Shown one piece after another: positions 9,580 through 18,345 of a DNA stretch of 64,000 nucleotides (position 1 is its first letter; the number at the start of each line of letters is the position of its first letter). The notes under the pieces were generated by a model. The model did no database searches. It saw only the letters and a list, made by a program, of their open reading frames with translations, and had not been told where the DNA came from. The stretch is taken from positions 248,001 through 312,000 of the forward strand of contig UBXG01000009.1 of assembly GCA_900469475.1 (NCBI GenBank). The letters are read 5' to 3'. A program made the translations under genes and the position numbers. Source of the stretch: Hyphomicrobiales bacterium (GTDB taxonomy: Bacteria; Pseudomonadota; Alphaproteobacteria; Rhizobiales; Rhizobiaceae).

Positions 9580-10424
9580 CACTTCTCTCGACCAATACGT
9601 CCCCGCGCATCACTGCTGGCAGCCGACTTGCCGGTTTCCGACTGCCGGCGACCACCGCGCTCTCATTCGCGATCGTGGCGATCGTGATCGCCTGGTCGCT
9701 CGCACCGGGCCTGTTCACCAGCCACAATCCGGCGGTCGGCATTCCCTCCCAAAAGCTGCTCGCCCCCAACGCCCAGCACTGGTTCGGAACGGATCAACTG
9801 GGCCGCGATCTCTACACCCGCGTTGTCTATGGCTCGGCCGCCTCGGTCAGGAGTGCCCTGATCGCCGTCGTCATCGGTGCGGTCGCCGGCGGTTTCATCG
9901 GCCTGCTCGCCGGTTTCTTCGGCGGCCGTGTCGATATCGCCCTTGCCCGCCTGGTCGATGTCCTGCTTGCAATTCCGAAATTCCTGCTTGCCGTCATCGT
10001 CGTCACCGCGATCGGCTTCGACACCACGAACGCCGCCATCGCCACCGGCATCTCCTCGGTTGCCGTGTTTGCGCGGGTCATGCGGTCGGAAGTCATCAAG
10101 ACCAGGCAGGCGACCTTCATCGAGGCTTCTTTTCTTTCGGGTGGCTCGCGCTGGCACATCCTGTGGCGGCACATCCTGCCGAACGCATCGCGCTCCGTGC
10201 TCCCGCTTGCCGTGCTGCAGTTTGGCGACTCGATCCTGGTGATCGCCAGCCTCGCCTTCCTCGGCTACGGCGATCCGCCGCCAGCCTCCGATTGGGGTCT
10301 GCTGATCTCGATCGGCAAGGACTACCTCAAGTGGCCATGGCTGGTCTACGCACCCGCCTTCGTCACGATCGCGACCGTCCTCTCTGTGAATAGGATCAGC
10401 CGATGGCTTCGCAAGATAGACTAA
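9576..10424 (+). CDS. ABC importer permease, DppC/OppC type
   Basis: The 282-residue second permease has the DppC signatures. It has an N-terminal helix, then HWFGTDQLGRDLYTRVVYGSAASVRSAL, six predicted membrane segments in all, and a coupling loop TFIEASFLSGGSRWHILWRHILPN. The C-terminal half has the LGYGDPPPASDWGLLI segment found in these proteins. The start overlaps the stop of the preceding permease (ATGA), and its own 3' end overlaps the start of the ATPase gene by 22 bases, so the operon is tightly coupled. Confidence 0.9.
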   Translation: MTLLSTNTSPRITAGSRLAGFRLPATTALSFAIVAIVIAWSLAPGLFTSHNPAVGIPSQKLLAPNAQHWFGTDQLGRDLYTRVVYGSAASVRSALIAVVIGAVAGGFIGLLAGFFGGRVDIALARLVDVLLAIPKFLLAVIVVTAIGFDTTNAAIATGISSVAVFARVMRSEVIKTRQATFIEASFLSGGSRWHILWRHILPNASRSVLPLAVLQFGDSILVIASLAFLGYGDPPPASDWGLLISIGKDYLKWPWLVYAPAFVTIATVLSVNRISRWLRKID

Positions 10425-12130
10425 ATGCAGTTCGCACCCTTGTCACCGAGAAAGCCCCGACGCCGCAGCGGCAAACGCCATTGCTTCAGGTGGAGGGCCT
10501 GTCCGTCTCATACGGCTCGCATGAGGTCGTCAGCAATGTCGGCTTCGAGCTCGGCCGCGGCAAAAGCCTTGCATTCATCGGGGAATCGGGCTCGGGCAAG
10601 TCGACCATTGCGCGCGCCGTGCTGCGATTGCTTCCCCGCACGGGACAGGCGACGGGCCGCATCGCGGTCGACGGCCAGGACATATTGCAGCTCTCCGAGC
10701 GCCGCTTCCGCCATCTTCGAGGCCGGGCTGTCGGCTTCGTGCCGCAGGATCCGGGAAACGCACTCAACCCGGTGCGGACAATCGGTTCGCAGGCGATGGA
10801 AGCCGCAGCCCTTGTCGACGAGCCTAGCAAGGCAATCCGCAAGGCGCTCGTCCTGGAGACGTTCGCCCAGGTCGGGTTGGACAACCCGCAGCGTGTCTAT
10901 GATTCCTACCCGCACCAGCTGTCCGGCGGCATGCTTCAGCGCGTCCTGATCGGACTTGCGGTTCTGCCGCGGCCACAGTTGCTGGTCGCCGATGAGCCGA
11001 CCTCGGCGCTCGATGTTACGATCCAGAAGAGAATCCTCGACCTGCTCTCACGGTTGCAGCAAGACCTCGACATCAGTCTGCTGCTCATCACCCATGACCT
11101 GGCGATCGCAGCCGAACGGGCAAACTCCCTTGTCGTTCTCAAGGATGGCATCGTTCAGGAGGCCGGCAGCACCGCGGCCGTTTTCTCCTCACCCGCATCG
11201 ACTTACGCAAAGAAGCTGCATGCCGATGTTCCGGCGCTTAATCCCAACCGCTACTACAAGCTTCGGGATCCTGGCTTTCGGTTCCTTGACGCTGAGGGCA
11301 ACAACTCGCCGAAGATCGAGGTCAAGGGTATCACCAAGAGCTTCACGGTCGACGGCAAGGTTCTGCCGGCCGTTGATGACGTGTCCTTTACCGTTCCGGC
11401 GGGCACTACGCACGCACTGGTCGGCGAGTCCGGCTCCGGAAAGACGACAGCGATCCGGCTGCTGCTCGGGCTCGATCAACCGGACGCCGGTCATATCTCG
11501 GTCGCAGGAGAAAAACTCAGCGGACGCTCACATCACTCACTACGGTCCGTATGGCGCAATCTTCAGCTCGTCTATCAAAATCCATTCACATCGCTCGATC
11601 CGACCTGGAAGGTCGAGCAGCTTGTGCGCGAGCCGCTCGACAGGTTCGGCATCGGAACTCATGCTGAGCGGGCGGAACGGGTGCGCGAAGCACTGTCCAA
11701 TGTCGGCCTTGGCGAGCACCTGCTTTCACGCAAGCCGCAAGCCTTGTCCGGCGGTCAGCGGCAGCGTGTCGCGATTGCCCGCTCGCTGGTCCTGAAGCCG
11801 GAGGTGATCGTGCTCGACGAGCCGACCTCGGCACTCGACGTGAGCGTGCAGGCTGATATCGTCGGAGTATTGCTCTCGCTGCAGGCAAGCCTTGGCCTCA
11901 CCTATATATTCGTCTCCCACGATCTGGCCCTCGTGCGCCAATTCGCCCATACCGTCTCCGTGATGCAACGCGGGCGCATCGTCGAACACGGCAACGTCAG
12001 GGACATCTTCGACAATCCACGCGAGCCCTACACGGTGTCGTTGCTGGAATCGATCCCGGCCGCCGCCAGCCCTGCCCGCGCACCGTTCCCGCAACTCCGC
12101 CGGATCATCAGCCAGGAACAGATCGCATGA
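10403..12130 (+). CDS. fused double ATPase of the ABC importer (DppD-DppF type in one chain)
   Basis: The 575-residue chain carries two complete nucleotide-binding domains. The first has Walker A GESGSGKS at residues 60-67, signature LSGGMLQRV and Walker [13 protein letters not shown]. The second has Walker A GESGSGKT near 341-348, signature LSGGQRQRV and Walker [13 protein letters not shown]. Each domain is followed by the oligopeptide-transporter C-terminal extension. A single polypeptide therefore supplies both motor domains, which are separate proteins in DppDF/OppDF. It powers import by the two upstream permeases. The last codons overlap the start of the monooxygenase gene (ATGA at 12127-12130). 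Confidence 0.92.
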   Translation: MASQDRLNAVRTLVTEKAPTPQRQTPLLQVEGLSVSYGSHEVVSNVGFELGRGKSLAFIGESGSGKSTIARAVLRLLPRTGQATGRIAVDGQDILQLSERRFRHLRGRAVGFVPQDPGNALNPVRTIGSQAMEAAALVDEPSKAIRKALVLETFAQVGLDNPQRVYDSYPHQLSGGMLQRVLIGLAVLPRPQLLVADEPTSALDVTIQKRILDLLSRLQQDLDISLLLITHDLAIAAERANSLVVLKDGIVQEAGSTAAVFSSPASTYAKKLHADVPALNPNRYYKLRDPGFRFLDAEGNNSPKIEVKGITKSFTVDGKVLPAVDDVSFTVPAGTTHALVGESGSGKTTAIRLLLGLDQPDAGHISVAGEKLSGRSHHSLRSVWRNLQLVYQNPFTSLDPTWKVEQLVREPLDRFGIGTHAERAERVREALSNVGLGEHLLSRKPQALSGGQRQRVAIARSLVLKPEVIVLDEPTSALDVSVQADIVGVLLSLQASLGLTYIFVSHDLALVRQFAHTVSVMQRGRIVEHGNVRDIFDNPREPYTVSLLESIPAAASPARAPFPQLRRIISQEQIA

Positions 12131-13218
12131 GTATCGTTGCACCCGCCGGCACCCTGCCCGCCACATTCCGCGCCAAGCGGCGGCTCGGCTTCAACACCCG
12201 TGTATCGTTCAACGATGAGGCCGGCCCGGCGCAGGGACTGCGCGACGGCATAGAACTGTTCAAGGCAGCCGAGCGGCTGGGCTACCAGTCGGGCTGGGCC
12301 TATCAGCGCCATTTCGATCACTACCTGTCCTCTCCGATCCCATTCTTTGCTGCGGTCGGCCAACATACTAGCCATATCACGCTCGGATCGGCTGTCATCC
12401 CGATGCGCTACCAGGACCCGATCCTGCTTGCCGAGGCAGCCGCCACTGCCGACCTGCTCATCGGCGAAAGGCTTGAGTTGGCCATCTCGACCGGCGCCAA
12501 TGCTGCATTCGACGCGGTATTCGGCGCGGTCGATACCGATGCTCGAACGGAAGCAAAGCGCCGCCAGGCGCGTTTTCTTGCAGCAATTGCCGGCGAGGTG
12601 CTGCACACGGTCGATGGTCCAGGCCAAGGTGCCCCGGAGGGCACCGAACTGCGGGTGACCCCGCACAGCCCGACGCTGCGGTCGCGTATCCGGCAAGGCT
12701 CGGCGAGCCTGAGCTCAGCCGTGCAGGCCGCCGAACTCGGGATCGGGCTCATCTCCGGAACTGTCCAACACGACCACGTCGAGGGCGAGGGTTTTGGAGA
12801 ATATCAGGCCCGCGCCATCGAGGCTTTCCGCGCGACATGGCGCCGGAAGCAGGGCACCGAGCCGCCGCCGGTCACTGTCGCGGCGTCGATCCTGGTCGGC
12901 ACCACCGCCGAATTGCGTGAGAAATATGCCGCTTATGACCTCGAGCGCCAAACCAAGGGCATCGGGGCATCCCGGCCCGCAGGCGCCCTTGAACCGACCG
13001 CGCCGGCCATTCAGCCGCCGGGCGTCCAGATTTCGCCGGTCTTCCATGGCACCCCCGATCAGGTAATCGAAGCTGTGCTCAAGGATCCGGGCCTGGCGGC
13101 CGCCGACGAGATTGTTCTCTTCCTGCCGCCCGCTTTCGGTCTTGCGGAGAACGTGCGCCTCCTGGCAGATCTCGTACAGACGGTGGCCCCGAGCCTCGGC
13201 TGGTCGCCCACCGCGTGA
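12127..13218 (+). CDS. luciferase-like FMN-dependent monooxygenase (LLM class)
   Basis: The 363-residue protein looks like a bacterial-luciferase TIM barrel. It shows RLGFNTRVSF at the first strand, ELFKAAERLGYQSGWAYQRHF, then THITLGSAVIPMRYQDPILLAEAAATADLL and an RLELAISTGA segment. LLM enzymes use reduced FMN and oxygen to attack sulfonates, sulfones, amines or similar compounds. Translational coupling to the importer genes argues that it acts on the imported ligand in the cytoplasm. It shares general layout with the monooxygenase at 14694-15743 but is clearly a different sequence. The N-terminal 15 residues before the first strand are an uncertain extension. Confidence 0.82.
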   Translation: MSIVAPAGTLPATFRAKRRLGFNTRVSFNDEAGPAQGLRDGIELFKAAERLGYQSGWAYQRHFDHYLSSPIPFFAAVGQHTSHITLGSAVIPMRYQDPILLAEAAATADLLIGERLELAISTGANAAFDAVFGAVDTDARTEAKRRQARFLAAIAGEVLHTVDGPGQGAPEGTELRVTPHSPTLRSRIRQGSASLSSAVQAAELGIGLISGTVQHDHVEGEGFGEYQARAIEAFRATWRRKQGTEPPPVTVAASILVGTTAELREKYAAYDLERQTKGIGASRPAGALEPTAPAIQPPGVQISPVFHGTPDQVIEAVLKDPGLAAADEIVLFLPPAFGLAENVRLLADLVQTVAPSLGWSPTA

Positions 13219-13288
13219 CGACGCATTTCAAGGCCTGAGAATATCCACTCGAAATACGTCCGCCGCTCAGTCACCAGAGCGGCGGCTG

Positions 13289-13391
13289 GAGCAATTCCAG
13301 GAAAAGTGCGCAGCGGTTTTCCATCCGGAATTGCGTGAAAACAAAAAGATAGAGCGGTTCAGAGTTTCCGTGAAAAGCTGAACCGCTCTAT
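13289..13391. repeat. rhizobial-type intergenic mosaic palindrome (two hairpins)
   Basis: Two nested palindromes lie between converging operons. The first pairs GCAATTCC (13291-13298) with GGAATTGC (13327-13334), with an inner stem GGAAAA (13300-13305) to TTTTCC (13317-13322). The second is a perfect 14-bp stem, ATAGAGCGGTTCAG (13349-13362) with its complement at 13378-13391. The AGAGCGGTTCAG and ATTGCGTGAAAAC blocks are ones I recognise as a common dispersed intergenic element in Rhizobiaceae. Its place at the end of two facing transcripts suggests that it also ends or protects both mRNAs. Confidence 0.7.
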
Positions 13392-13406
13392 TGCCCGAAC
13401 CTTCGT

Positions 13407-14009
13407 TCAGGCCGCCGGCGTTGGCTCGCCAAGCGAAAGCATCAACCGGTTTGCCCAGTTGAAGAAGGCCGCGCCATGGATCACATCGGCGATTTCCAGA
13501 TCATCCAGTCCTTCTTCGCGCAACCTGCGGATTTCCTCGGCTCCAAATTGCGATGGCGTGGCCGTCAGCGCAGCTGACGCTTCGACGACGGCATTCCATC
13601 GCCTGCCTAGATCGGCTTGAAGGCCCTCGTCCAACAGACGCTGCACATCCTCAGTCCGCTTGGAATGATGTGAAGCAAAACGCGAATGGACCGATGCGCA
13701 GAAGATGCATCCATTCGCCCGCGAAGCGGCCGTAGCAGCCAGTTCCCGTTCAGCGCGCGGAAGGCCGGCCGAGACGTTGTAGAAGATATCCTTGTCGGTC
13801 TTCGTGCGCGCCTGCAAAATATCGGGGTCCCGCGCCAACAACATGAAGTAAGGCGATTTTGCGCGGGACGCGTCCACGAGGCCGGCCCAGTGGCGTTCGG
13901 TCAGCTCCGCTTCGTCAAGGGGCTGCAGCCAGGGCGTCCAGCCGATCTCAGCTTGAGTGAAGGCGTTTGGCCGGTTTTCGATCGCCGGATGAACAACAGT
14001 TTCGGTCAT
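13407..14009 (-). CDS. AhpD-like peroxidase-family protein (carboxymuconolactone decarboxylase fold)
   Basis: The 200-residue protein contains the AhpD core with a CIFCASVH motif: Cys101, Cys104 and His108, preceded by Glu88 in the RAEREL helix. That is the redox-active CxxC plus His arrangement of alkylhydroperoxidase D proteins. It resembles the family named for Agrobacterium vitis Avi_7169 (alkylhydroperoxidase domain protein), which is known to travel with a CMD protein, an FMN monooxygenase and a binding protein in one operon, exactly as here. It is the last gene of the minus-strand operon. A likely job is handling peroxide or a reactive product of the monooxygenase; that is inference. 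Confidence 0.8.
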   Translation of the reverse strand: MTETVVHPAIENRPNAFTQAEIGWTPWLQPLDEAELTERHWAGLVDASRAKSPYFMLLARDPDILQARTKTDKDIFYNVSAGLPRAERELAATAASRANGCIFCASVHSRFASHHSKRTEDVQRLLDEGLQADLGRRWNAVVEASAALTATPSQFGAEEIRRLREEGLDDLEIADVIHGAAFFNWANRLMLSLGEPTPAA

Positions 14010-14033
14010 GGCAGAATTCCTTATCCGTGCGAT

Positions 14034-14663
14034 TTAGGCTTGCGCGACCTGCCCGATGGCAGCGGAGCCTGCCGCCAGGGCCTTCAGGCCGGTAACGACC
14101 CTGATCTGGAACGCAAGAAATGCGACGAGTTGCGATAGGGTGACGATGCCAGTGGTCGTCCAGCCGGCATCGAGCAACTTCTGCAATGCCCCGGCGCTTG
14201 CCTCCCTCGGTCGGAAGACCAGAAGGTGGATATGTTCGAGCGCTGCGCTGAGTTTTGGGTCCAAAAGATTTCGGCTCTCACCCGAAACCTCGTAAACGAA
14301 GCCCGGCTTGTCCTCACGCGATAACGGGCCAGCCGGATAATGGCCGTAAGGCCCGTGTGCATTGCCCCGATCTATTTCGGCGTCGATGACGGCAACTAGG
14401 GCGGAGCCATGGGGTTCATCCTGGAGTTTGGAAGAATAATAGCTCCTGATCGCGGCTGCCTTGTGCAGCCCTGCAACGAAGGCCGCGGCGGCGAAGCGCT
14501 CCGCCGGAGTGACGCTTCCCCAATGCTCGGGTTCAAAGAGAGCCTTATAGCTCTTCTGCGCATTGAGGCGCGTCTCGGGCCGCTGCACCCGAAGACCGTC
14601 AAGACGGGATCCTGGCTCTATCCCCGCAAGGAAGTCGATAATATCTCTGTTCTGCAAAGTCAT
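14034..14663 (-). CDS. CMD-domain protein (Avi_7170-like)
   Basis: The 209-residue protein has the helical carboxymuconolactone-decarboxylase/AhpD-like fold without an obvious CxxC pair. ERFAAAAFVAGLHKAAAIRSYY occurs in the middle and ITLSQLVAFLAFQIRVVTGLKAL-type helices near the C-terminus. By layout and neighbours it fits the CMD family named for Avi_7170, a partner of the peroxidase-like gene downstream, 24 bases away. The two products may form a mixed complex, since CMD proteins are usually oligomers. No catalytic role can be assigned from sequence because the cysteines used by AhpD are missing. Confidence 0.7.
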   Translation of the reverse strand: MTLQNRDIIDFLAGIEPGSRLDGLRVQRPETRLNAQKSYKALFEPEHWGSVTPAERFAAAAFVAGLHKAAAIRSYYSSKLQDEPHGSALVAVIDAEIDRGNAHGPYGHYPAGPLSREDKPGFVYEVSGESRNLLDPKLSAALEHIHLLVFRPREASAGALQKLLDAGWTTTGIVTLSQLVAFLAFQIRVVTGLKALAAGSAAIGQVAQA

Positions 14664-14693
14664 GGTCGATGCCTTCTCTTCGGATGCTGCTAT

Positions 14694-15743
14694 TCAGGCC
14701 TGCGCGGCGAAGCGACGTTCGTTCTCGGCGGCGCCTTGCGGCACCCAGCCGAGCGCGGGTGCGACATGGGCGGCGGTCAGTTCCAGCGAGCGCAGAATGT
14801 ATTCATGCGGCGGATCGATGGAGTGCACCTGAAAGACCAGATCGGTGACACGCGCCAAGGCCGCATCTGCCTGAAGCGATTCAATAACGTCGTCGGGGGT
14901 ACCGACGTGAACGTCGAACGCTTTGATCAGGTCGGCCGTGGTTTCGCCCGGAACCGCAAAACCCGCTGCCTTGAAGTGCTCGACGATCCGCCTCAGGCCG
15001 AGATCGGCGAAATGAAGAGCTTCTTTTCTGCTGTCGGCGACAAAGAGGCTCCGCGAACCCAATATTCGCGGATGTCGCCCGGCCGGCAGCGCCGAAAGAT
15101 AGGCATCGATGATCGGGTTCTGCAGGTCCGAAAGCTTGGCGTCCGGTGTCTCCGGCGGGCGCGGCTGCGTCCTAGATAACATCAGCCCGTCGCCATCGCG
15201 GCCGGCACGCAAACCTCCACCGACGGAAAACGTCGCCTGCCAGACATGGTCGCGCAGATGTGGTGCTGCCGGATAGAGGCGGTTGCCGCCCGTAAGCTCT
15301 CCGCCCGCCCAGGCATTGCGCACCAAAGCAAGATGATTGCCATAAACCTCCGTGCGCTGGCTGCGTTCCAGGCCGAAGGGAAGAAAGGCTTGCGGAGTGC
15401 CGCCAGTGCCGAAGCCGACTTCCAGCCGCCCATCAAGCAGGCTGTCGAGCACGGCAGTATCTTCCGCGACCCGCACAGCATTTTCCATCGGCAGCGTGAT
15501 GACGCCGGTGCCCAGGCGAATGCGCGATGTCTGCGGGGCCAGCGCAGCAAGGAATACCAATGGCGCGGGCAATCCGCCCTCATCGCCGTTAAAGTGATGC
15601 TGCGCCACCCAGGCAGAATCGAAGCCCTGTTTTTCGGCATGGATGATCTGCTTGGAAACCAGCCCGTAGCGCGTTTTCGCATCTGCCTGATCGAGGACCC
15701 GGCTGAAGAAACCCAATCTCTTCGGTGATGTTGATGTACTCAT
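14694..15743 (-). CDS. FMN-dependent luciferase-like monooxygenase (KPN_01858-like)
   Basis: The 349-residue protein starts KRLGFFSRVLD and carries HAEKQGFDSAWVAQHHFNGDEGG, typical of the bacterial-luciferase superfamily. TSRIRLGTGVITLPMENAVRVAEDTAVLD and RLEVGFGTGG follow (flavin phosphate and barrel strands). It closely matches my memory of the monooxygenase family named for Klebsiella KPN_01858, found with family 5 importers. It sits five bases after the double ATPase gene and upstream of the CMD and AhpD-like genes, so it is the oxidising step of a seven-gene uptake operon. The substrate is unknown. Sulfur or nitrogen compounds are reasonable guesses from other LLM enzymes. Confidence 0.85.
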   Translation of the reverse strand: MSTSTSPKRLGFFSRVLDQADAKTRYGLVSKQIIHAEKQGFDSAWVAQHHFNGDEGGLPAPLVFLAALAPQTSRIRLGTGVITLPMENAVRVAEDTAVLDSLLDGRLEVGFGTGGTPQAFLPFGLERSQRTEVYGNHLALVRNAWAGGELTGGNRLYPAAPHLRDHVWQATFSVGGGLRAGRDGDGLMLSRTQPRPPETPDAKLSDLQNPIIDAYLSALPAGRHPRILGSRSLFVADSRKEALHFADLGLRRIVEHFKAAGFAVPGETTADLIKAFDVHVGTPDDVIESLQADAALARVTDLVFQVHSIDPPHEYILRSLELTAAHVAPALGWVPQGAAENERRFAAQA

Positions 15744-15748
15744 GAGGA

Positions 15749-17428
15749 TTATCCTGCACTGACGAGGGTCGGATCTGTTGCCCGCGGAAACTTTTTGCCC
15801 GGCACCGCATCGATCAGTTCACGCGTGTAAGGGCTCTTGGGATTGCTGAAGACGTCTTCGACACCGCCTGTTTCGACCAGCCGCCCACCGTTGAGGACCG
15901 AGACCGTGTCTGCGATCTGACGCACCACCGCAAGATCATGGGAGACGAACAGATAGGTCAGTCCTAGCTCGCGCTGCAGCTCGTCCAAAAGATCGAGGAT
16001 CTGCGCCTGCACCGTTACGTCGAGCGCGGAGACGGCCTCGTCGAGTACCAGGATCTGCGGATCGAGCACTAGGGCGCGCGCAATCGCCACGCGCTGACGT
16101 TGCCCTCCCGAAAGCGCGTGCGGCCGGCGTTGCAATAAGTCAGTCGGCAGTCTGACTTTTTCGAGAGTTGCCGCCACCTTCGCCAATCGTTCACGCCGGG
16201 GCAACCGTTCGAAATTCAACAGCGGTTCCTCCACGATCCTTTCGGTCGTCTGACGCGGATCGAGCGAACCATAGGGATTTTGGTAGACAAGCTGGATCTT
16301 CTTGCGGAACAGTCTCAGCGTTTCGCCACGCAGCGAAGACAGATCGAGCCCATCGATCACAACCTGCCCGGAGGTCGGCCGCTGAAAGGCAGAAACGATC
16401 CTGATCGTCGTCGTCTTGCCGGAGCCGGATTCGCCGACGATCGCATGCGTGCTGCCGCGGCGAACACGAAACGACACGTCGTCCACCGCCCTGAAACTAC
16501 TATCGCTGCCAGTACCGAAATCCTGCACCAGCCTATCAACCACGATGATATCGTCTGCCGGCGCAGCGGATACGCTCGCATGTGGCGGCGATCGCTTCGG
16601 CCGGGCGTTCAGCGATGGCGCATCGGCAAGCAGACGGCGCGTGTAGCTGCTTTGCGGGTTTCTGAGAATATCGGCGGTGCGTCCTTGCTCCTGAATGCGG
16701 CCATGCTGCAGGACGATCAGCCGGTCGGATCGATCGGCGGCAATCCCGAGATCGTGGGTCACCAGAAGGACCGCGGTGCCATATTCGCGTCTCAGATCGT
16801 CGATCAGATCGAGTATGTGCCTCTGCACCGTCACGTCCAAGGCACTGGTGGGCTCGTCAGCGATGATCAGCGAAGGCTTCAGCGCGATGGCGATCGCGAT
16901 CAGCACACGCTGGCGCATCCCGCCGGAAAGCTCATGCGGATATTGCTTGGCACGCAGTTCCGGCTGGCTAAGGCCGACGCGCTTCAGCAATTCGACTGCC
17001 TTGGCTCGAGCGGCAGCACCGGATGCCCGGCCATGGACCGTCAGGATTTCGGCGACCTGCTCGCCGATCGTCCTCACCGGATTGAGCGAATTGCCCGGAT
17101 CCTGCGGTACGAGGCTGATGACGGAACCGCGAATGCCATCCAGCCGCCTTTGCGGCCAGCCGGCAATGTTCTCGCCGTTCAGGCGAACGGTTCCCTGCTG
17201 GAGCAGTCCACCTTCAGGCAGGAGACCAATGAGAGCTTGCGCCGTCGAACTCTTGCCGGAACCGGACTCCCCGACCAGGGCGACGACCTCACCGGCGCGA
17301 ACCTCAAAGTCAATATCGTGAACGACCGTGCGCAGGCCGCTCCTGTCGCGATAGGCTACCCTAAGGCCTGCAGCATCGAGGATCGGCGCACCCTTTTCCG
17401 CAATTGTTCCAATGATTGGAGCCGTCAT
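15749..17428 (-). CDS. fused double ATPase of the second ABC importer
   Basis: The frame stays open upstream to 17689, but ATG 17428 overlaps the preceding permease stop as ATGA and gives a normal 559-residue protein, so I use it. It has two ATPase domains: Walker A GESGSGKS at residues 53-60, signature LSGGMRQRV and Walker [13 protein letters not shown]. The second set is [18 protein letters not shown] and ILVLDEAVSALD. In the last, the usual DEPTSALD is changed to DEAVSALD, keeping the catalytic Glu. The protein is equivalent to the ATPase at 10403-12130 and drives the permeases encoded just upstream. Confidence 0.92.
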   Translation of the reverse strand: MTAPIIGTIAEKGAPILDAAGLRVAYRDRSGLRTVVHDIDFEVRAGEVVALVGESGSGKSSTAQALIGLLPEGGLLQQGTVRLNGENIAGWPQRRLDGIRGSVISLVPQDPGNSLNPVRTIGEQVAEILTVHGRASGAAARAKAVELLKRVGLSQPELRAKQYPHELSGGMRQRVLIAIAIALKPSLIIADEPTSALDVTVQRHILDLIDDLRREYGTAVLLVTHDLGIAADRSDRLIVLQHGRIQEQGRTADILRNPQSSYTRRLLADAPSLNARPKRSPPHASVSAAPADDIIVVDRLVQDFGTGSDSSFRAVDDVSFRVRRGSTHAIVGESGSGKTTTIRIVSAFQRPTSGQVVIDGLDLSSLRGETLRLFRKKIQLVYQNPYGSLDPRQTTERIVEEPLLNFERLPRRERLAKVAATLEKVRLPTDLLQRRPHALSGGQRQRVAIARALVLDPQILVLDEAVSALDVTVQAQILDLLDELQRELGLTYLFVSHDLAVVRQIADTVSVLNGGRLVETGGVEDVFSNPKSPYTRELIDAVPGKKFPRATDPTLVSAG

Positions 17429-18345
17429 TTCCCGATACTCCCAAGCGCTCGGCTGATACGGTTGATGGAAATGACGACCAGGACCACGACGAGGCCGGGC
17501 GCCGCCGTCAGCCACCAGGCGGTTGCGATATAATTGCGTCCCTCGGCGATCAGCAGGCCCCATTCCGGTGTCGGCGGCGGCGCGCCGTAGCCGAGAAAGC
17601 CGAGGGTTGCGAGCTGCAGGATGGCCCAGCCGGCCTGCAGCGCCGCAAAAGCGATCACCGAGGCCAGCGAATTCGGCAGGATGTGGCACCAGAGAACCTT
17701 GAGGAAGGTGCCGCCGCTGCCGAAGGCGGCCTCGACATATTCGCTTCGGCGCACGGTGACGACTTCGGAGCGGACCAATCGGGCAAATTTGGCGATCAGC
17801 GTGCAGCCGACCGCAATCGCGGCGTTGACGGTGCCGAATCCGAGCAGAACGATGATGCTAAGCGATAAAAGCAGATCCGGTATGGACAGCATGACGTCCA
17901 CCAGTCTCATGATGACAGTCTCGATCCTGCCGCCGAACGATCCGGCAAGAAGGCCGAGCGTCGTGCCAGCCACAAGCGCGATACCGACGGCGGCAAGCGC
18001 GCCCGAAAGCGAATGCACGGCGCCATAGACGATGCGCGCATAGAGATCGCGCCCGAGCGAATCCGTCCCCAGGAGATGAGCGGCACTCGGCGGCCGAAGA
18101 TGCTGGCCGGGCAAACCCTGTATGGGATCATAGGCCGTGAAAATGCCAGGGACGAGCGCCCACAACACAGCCAGTGCAAGAATGAGGCAGGCAAGGACGA
18201 GACCAGGCTGTATGCGCGGCAGATGCCAAGCAGCGCTGGCGTCCTTGCGAAGATCGGCCGTGACCGCCGCGGACGATGCTCTTTCTTCCTGGCTTGGCGC
18301 ATCCAGTTCGGCATGCCGTTGCGCGGGTTCGATCCTTGCCATCAT
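17425..18345 (-). CDS. ABC importer permease, DppC type
   Basis: This 306-residue permease has a longer cytoplasmic N-terminus (about 45 residues) before the first helix, LVLACLILALAVLWALVPGIF. The DppC signatures are HLLGTDSLGRDLYARIVYGAVHSLSGAL, the coupling loop EYVEAAFGSGGTFLKVLWCHILPN and LGYGAPPPTPEWGLLI. It overlaps both neighbours by ATGA junctions (18342-18345 and 17425-17428), the sign of a tightly coupled operon. It pairs with the DppB-type permease upstream. Confidence 0.9.
   Translation of the reverse strand: MMARIEPAQRHAELDAPSQEERASSAAVTADLRKDASAAWHLPRIQPGLVLACLILALAVLWALVPGIFTAYDPIQGLPGQHLRPPSAAHLLGTDSLGRDLYARIVYGAVHSLSGALAAVGIALVAGTTLGLLAGSFGGRIETVIMRLVDVMLSIPDLLLSLSIIVLLGFGTVNAAIAVGCTLIAKFARLVRSEVVTVRRSEYVEAAFGSGGTFLKVLWCHILPNSLASVIAFAALQAGWAILQLATLGFLGYGAPPPTPEWGLLIAEGRNYIATAWWLTAAPGLVVVLVVISINRISRALGSIGK

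Noticed and set aside
16280..17533. 417-residue plus-strand frame
   Set aside because: It is the shadow of the double ATPase on the minus strand, which has both full sets of motifs.
17429..17689. Upstream extension of the minus-strand double ATPase frame
   Set aside because: The extension runs inside the permease gene and reads as a frame shadow; the ATGA junction at 17425-17428 gives the correct start.
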